A stretch of DNA of 26,662 bases from NCBI GenBank assembly GCA_014465955.1, contig JACTVT010000029.1, positions 1 through 26,662 on the forward strand, read 5' to 3'. Numbering within the stretch: position 1 is the first letter of the stretch; each line of letters starts with the position of its first letter. This document shows positions 23,222-26,662 of this stretch, one piece after another. Both the position numbers and the translations under genes were made by a program. This DNA is from Eubacterium sp. (GTDB taxonomy: Bacteria > Bacillota > Clostridia > Oscillospirales > Acutalibacteraceae). A model generated the notes under the pieces. The model was not told the origin of the DNA and searched no databases. It was given only the letters and a program-made list of their open reading frames with translations.

Positions 23222-26200
23222 ATGGAAAAGAAAAAGGCTTATCTTGTTGCTACCGCTCATCTTGACACGGTATGGCGCTGGAATCTGGCAGAAACAATTA
23301 AGGATTTTATTCCCGATACAATAAGCAAAAATTTTGATTTAATAAAAAAATATCCGAATTACCGCTTTAATTTTGAGGGCGCATTCCGCTATGAACTGAT
23401 TGAGGAATATTACCCCGAACAGTTTGAAGAAATCAAAAAACTGGTTGATGAGGGCAGATGGTGCCTTTCAGGCTCAAGTTATGAAAACGGCGATGTTAAC
23501 ATTCCCTCACCTGAGGCACTTTTCAGAAATATTCTGCTCGGCAACAGGTATTTCAAAGAAAAGTTCGGCAGAACTACAACAGACATTTTTCTGCCCGACT
23601 GCTTTGGATTCGGATATGCTCTGCCGTCAATTATGCGCCACTCGGGCTTAAACGGCTTTACAACACAGAAACTCAGTTGGGGTTCTGCATACGGTGTGCC
23701 GTTTGACCTTGGCTTATGGCAAGGGGTTGACGGCTCAAAGGTATTTGCAAACCTTGACGCAAGATCATATCAATCAAAATTTGACGATGATCTTCGCGGC
23801 AACGTAGGCATTATTGACAAGGTTACAAAAAATGCATTTGAAAGCGGTATTCCGCAGACTGCGCATCTTTACGGCACGGGCGACAAGGGCGGCTCACCGA
23901 CCGAAGAAAGTGTTAAAGCCGTAAATGACAGTGTTGATAAAAACAATGACAATGATTTTGAAATTATTTCTGCTGCATCAGATGAAATTTTTAACGACCT
24001 TGAAAAACTCGACAAAAGTACACTTGACAAGTTAAAAGTATGGAACAACGAACTTGTTATGACTTCTCACGGTGCGGGCGCATACACGTCAAGAACAATC
24101 AGCAAAAGGCTTAATGCAAAAAACGAAAACCTTGCTGATATTACCGAAAAAGCGTGTGTACTGGCTGATTCTATCGGAGTTTATAAGTACCCGAAAGAAA
24201 ATATTAATAAAGCGTGGAAACGTGTTATAAAACATCAGTTTCACGATGACATCACGGGCACATCTTGGATGGAAGATTATAACGAAGCGTGTGACGATTA
24301 CAATGTTTCACTGAGTCAGTTTCAAAGCGAATATGTCGGTGCAGTAGGAGCAATTGCCAATGAACTTGACACCGAATTTGTTACCGAATGTGCAGTGATA
24401 GTAAACAATCCGAGCAGTTATCAACGTAAAGATGCAGTTTCGGCACACATAAAAATCAACCACAATGCAACATTTGTTAAAGTGGTTGACAGTGACGGCA
24501 ACGAAGTACCGAGCCAAATTATTTCAAAGAAAGGCAAGGAATTTGACATTGTATTTCTTGCAGACGTTAAACCGCTCGGCTACAGAGTTTATGACATTAA
24601 GGGCGCTGACACAAGATGCAAAATCAAAACCGATTTGGCAGTTTCGGAGCATATTCTTGAAAATAAAAAATACAGACTTGTATTCAACAAAAACGGTGAC
24701 ATAGGCTCAATTATCGACAAAGAACTCGGCAGGCAAATTCTTGATGCCCCGATAAAAATGGCGGTTTTGGGTGACGTTGGTGCTCTTTCCTATCCAAGTT
24801 GGGAAATCAGAAAAGAGGATATTGACAAAGAGCCTGAATTTTATGCAAACACGCCTGAATTTGAGATTGTTGAAAACGGTCCTGCAAGAATTGCCGTAAA
24901 AGTTACAAGAAGTGCAAATCACACAACAATTTCACAGATTGTGTCACTCAACAGTGAAAGCAACTTCATCAGCGTTTACAATGAAGTTGACTGGAGATCA
25001 AGGCGCAGTATGCTCAAAGCAGTATTCCCCTTCTCCTGCTACAGCAAATCTGCAGCCTATGATTTAGGTTTGGGCGTAATAAAAAGAGATACAAACACTG
25101 AAAATCTTTACGAAGTGCCTGCACAGAAATGGGCAGATATTACGGCAGGAAACAAAGAATTCGGCGTATCTGTATTTTCCGACTGCAAATACGGCTGGGA
25201 CAAGCCTCGAGGCAACACATTAAGACTTACGTGTATTCATACGCCGTCAGGTGCGTTTACAAAAGAAACAAGGCAGGATTTACAGGATCTCGGCACAAAC
25301 ATTTTCTCATTCGGTATTTTCAGCCACAAGGGTGAATTCAAAAACGGAACACAAAAAGAAAATGAACTGTTCCAAAAGCCACTTGTCGCTTTTCAGACAA
25401 GTGCAAGGAGAAAAGGCTCACTCGGCAATAATTTTTCATTTGCAGAAATTAATAATGAAAACATTATTGTCAGAGCAATCAAGCAGGCTGAAGATGATGA
25501 CAGCATAATCATAAGAGTAAACGAAGCAACAGGCACTCAGCAAAACAAGGCAACAATTGAATTCTTTGAAACAATTGAAGAAGCCGCAGAAGTTTTTGCG
25601 AACGAAGAATTCAAATCAAAAACCAAAACCAAAGGCAAATCGCTTATTTTTGATATAAGACCGTACGGCGTAAAAACCTTTAAAATCAAGTTAAAGAAAG
25701 CGGATAAAAAGGGTAAGGAAAGTTTCAAAAAACTCGAAATTGAGTGCAATGCAAAAGGTTTTACAAACAATACAGACAAAAGAAATGTTATTCTTCAGGG
25801 CAGCGGATTTTCACTTCCGTCTGAATTATACCCGAGTTCAATTACAGCTGGCGGAATAACATTCAGAGCAACTGATACATCAGCGCAAATGGATGTTATG
25901 GTGGCAAGAGAACAGACAATCGAACTGCCTAAAGGAATGACAAAACTCTATATTCTTGCAGGCTCGGCACTTGGAGACAGAGATGTTATTCTCTATGTTG
26001 ACGGCAAAGAAAAACCGCTCACCATTCATTCAATAAAAGAACCTATTGCAAGATGGGATATGGCGGGAATGAACCAGACCGCATTTACAAAAAATGCAAA
26101 GGTTGGATTTGAATTTACCCACACCCACCACCCCGAGGGTGACATTCCAAATGGAAAAGCAAGATTTTATATTTACGAGATTGACATCAGAAACGGCAAA

Positions 26201-26485
26201 ACGCTTACTCTGCCTGAAGATAACAGAGTTATCATACTTGCAATGACTGCAGTTAAGAAATTCTCAAACACAACGCTTGCAACAAAGTTTATTGATGAAA
26301 TTGATAACAGCGATTACGATTTCGGCAAAATTCCGCCGATTGACAAAATTATCGACAAGGCTGACTTTATCACAATAAGAGCAGGCAAAATTCAGGATCA
26401 GAAAAACGGCGGCAAGGGTAAAGGCTTTAAGCGAGATAACATTATTACAAACATTATCCGCTCTTACACAAAATCGGATTGGTAA
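23222..26485 (+). CDS. GH38 alpha-mannosidase, cytoplasmic, long C-terminus
   Basis: A 1087-residue retaining alpha-mannosidase of glycoside hydrolase family 38. Zinc ligands and catalytic residues are visible: TAHLDTVW (His13, Asp15), LPDCFGFGYALP (nucleophile Asp126), SHGAGAYTSR (His283) and HQFHDDITGTS (about 338-348). No signal peptide, so it acts on mannosides or N-glycan fragments already taken up. The usual helical and beta-sandwich domains extend to about residue 840. After a lysine-rich linker (about 838-853) comes an additional beta-rich module of over 200 residues that may bind glycan; it is longer than simple bacterial GH38s. The AAGGCG site supports the ATG at 23222. No transporter accompanies it here. 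Confidence 0.93.
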   Translation: MEKKKAYLVATAHLDTVWRWNLAETIKDFIPDTISKNFDLIKKYPNYRFNFEGAFRYELIEEYYPEQFEEIKKLVDEGRWCLSGSSYENGDVNIPSPEALFRNILLGNRYFKEKFGRTTTDIFLPDCFGFGYALPSIMRHSGLNGFTTQKLSWGSAYGVPFDLGLWQGVDGSKVFANLDARSYQSKFDDDLRGNVGIIDKVTKNAFESGIPQTAHLYGTGDKGGSPTEESVKAVNDSVDKNNDNDFEIISAASDEIFNDLEKLDKSTLDKLKVWNNELVMTSHGAGAYTSRTISKRLNAKNENLADITEKACVLADSIGVYKYPKENINKAWKRVIKHQFHDDITGTSWMEDYNEACDDYNVSLSQFQSEYVGAVGAIANELDTEFVTECAVIVNNPSSYQRKDAVSAHIKINHNATFVKVVDSDGNEVPSQIISKKGKEFDIVFLADVKPLGYRVYDIKGADTRCKIKTDLAVSEHILENKKYRLVFNKNGDIGSIIDKELGRQILDAPIKMAVLGDVGALSYPSWEIRKEDIDKEPEFYANTPEFEIVENGPARIAVKVTRSANHTTISQIVSLNSESNFISVYNEVDWRSRRSMLKAVFPFSCYSKSAAYDLGLGVIKRDTNTENLYEVPAQKWADITAGNKEFGVSVFSDCKYGWDKPRGNTLRLTCIHTPSGAFTKETRQDLQDLGTNIFSFGIFSHKGEFKNGTQKENELFQKPLVAFQTSARRKGSLGNNFSFAEINNENIIVRAIKQAEDDDSIIIRVNEATGTQQNKATIEFFETIEEAAEVFANEEFKSKTKTKGKSLIFDIRPYGVKTFKIKLKKADKKGKESFKKLEIECNAKGFTNNTDKRNVILQGSGFSLPSELYPSSITAGGITFRATDTSAQMDVMVAREQTIELPKGMTKLYILAGSALGDRDVILYVDGKEKPLTIHSIKEPIARWDMAGMNQTAFTKNAKVGFEFTHTHHPEGDIPNGKARFYIYEIDIRNGKTLTLPEDNRVIILAMTAVKKFSNTTLATKFIDEIDNSDYDFGKIPPIDKIIDKADFITIRAGKIQDQKNGGKGKGFKRDNIITNIIRSYTKSDW

Positions 26486-26517
26486 TAAATCCACCCAAAA
26501 TTTGCATATATACAACG

Positions 26518-26557
26518 AAACGGCTATACAAAAAATGTATAGCCGTTTATGTTTTTG
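26518..26557 (+). terminator. Intrinsic terminator after the mannosidase
   Basis: A perfect 13-bp stem, AAACGGCTATACA (26518-26530) with TGTATAGCCGTTT (26536-26548), loop AAAAA, followed by ATGTTTTTG. It lies 32 bases after the GH38 stop. Confidence 0.85.
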
Positions 26558-26580
26558 TAAAGGGCTTATTCTTTACAAAA
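26553..26580. repeat. Second 10-bp inverted repeat at the right edge
   Basis: TTTTGTAAAG (26553-26562) is perfectly repeated inverted as CTTTACAAAA (26571-26580) around an 8-base loop. It overlaps the T run of the preceding terminator but is not followed by its own T run. Function unknown. Confidence 0.55.
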
Positions 26581-26598
26581 GTAAATTGCTGAATAAAT

Positions 26599-26646
26599 TG
26601 TGGAAAACTATGTTGAAAATGTTGAAAACTTATAAATTTATCGACA
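26599..26646. other. Cluster of DnaA-box-like 9-mers
   Basis: TGTGGAAAA (26599-26607, reverse TTTTCCACA, one mismatch to TTATCCACA), TGTTGAAAA twice (26611-26619 and 26620-26628, two mismatches) and TTATCGACA (26638-26646, one mismatch) lie within 48 AT-rich bases. Such clusters mark origins or DnaA-regulated promoters. The window ends here, so it cannot be resolved. Confidence 0.35.
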
Positions 26647-26662
26647 ATCAAAACATATAAAT

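Noticed and set aside
1..26662. CRISPR array, insertion sequence, prophage or toxin-antitoxin module
   Set aside because: No regularly spaced repeats, transposase, integrase, phage structural gene or typical toxin-antitoxin pair was seen on either strand.

Overview
The window looks like chromosomal DNA from an anaerobic, AT-rich, gut-type Clostridia (Ruminococcaceae/Oscillospiraceae-like) bacterium. The reasons are the strong AGGAGG ribosome binding sites, consensus housekeeping promoters, rubrerythrin, an NADP-type glutamate dehydrogenase of clostridial pattern, an EpsD/EpsF/EpsG-style exopolysaccharide cluster and nickel-pincer (Lar) genes. The taxonomic call is an inference from gene content; no marker gene such as rRNA is present.

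Region 1 (1-13759, all minus strand) is one long exopolysaccharide/capsule operon read from right to left. It starts at a near-consensus promoter (13792-13820) and runs: HpcH/HpaI-type aldolase, initiating phosphoglycosyl transferase, EpsD-like GT4, EpsF-like GT4, a beta-propeller GINT1_N-like protein, a DUF6625-like protein, a membrane O-acyltransferase, a GT2, a GT4, an EpsG/Wzy-like polymerase, then four GT2 genes in tandem, the last cut by the left window edge. Genes are 1-20 nt apart or overlap. The operon encodes lipid-linked repeat-unit initiation, sugar addition, decoration and polymerisation. No flippase or chain-length kinase is seen, so these probably lie beyond the left edge.

Region 2 (13760-15968) holds the divergent plus-strand gdhA, a strong hairpin behind it, an initiator tRNA-fMet with a perfect promoter and terminator, and a 154-bp tandem offset copy of the tRNA 3' end enclosing a highly structured segment. 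A palindromic REP-like sequence follows.

Region 3 (15969-18459, minus) carries a GNAT acetyltransferase, rubrerythrin and a Na+-coupled neurotransmitter-type amino-acid symporter, the last two with their own promoters.

Region 4 (18615-22793) has a plus-strand two-gene ThrE/YjjP-YjjB-type exporter converging, with a 9-nt overlap, on a minus-strand operon: small membrane protein, larE, larB, larC. These make most of the nickel-pincer nucleotide cofactor pathway without a larA target enzyme nearby. LarE shows three cysteines placed as in the [4Fe-4S]-dependent class.

Region 5 (22848-26662, plus) has a small unknown protein and a GH38 alpha-mannosidase in one operon with an operator-like inverted repeat at the promoter, a terminator, and at the right edge a cluster of DnaA-box-like 9-mers.
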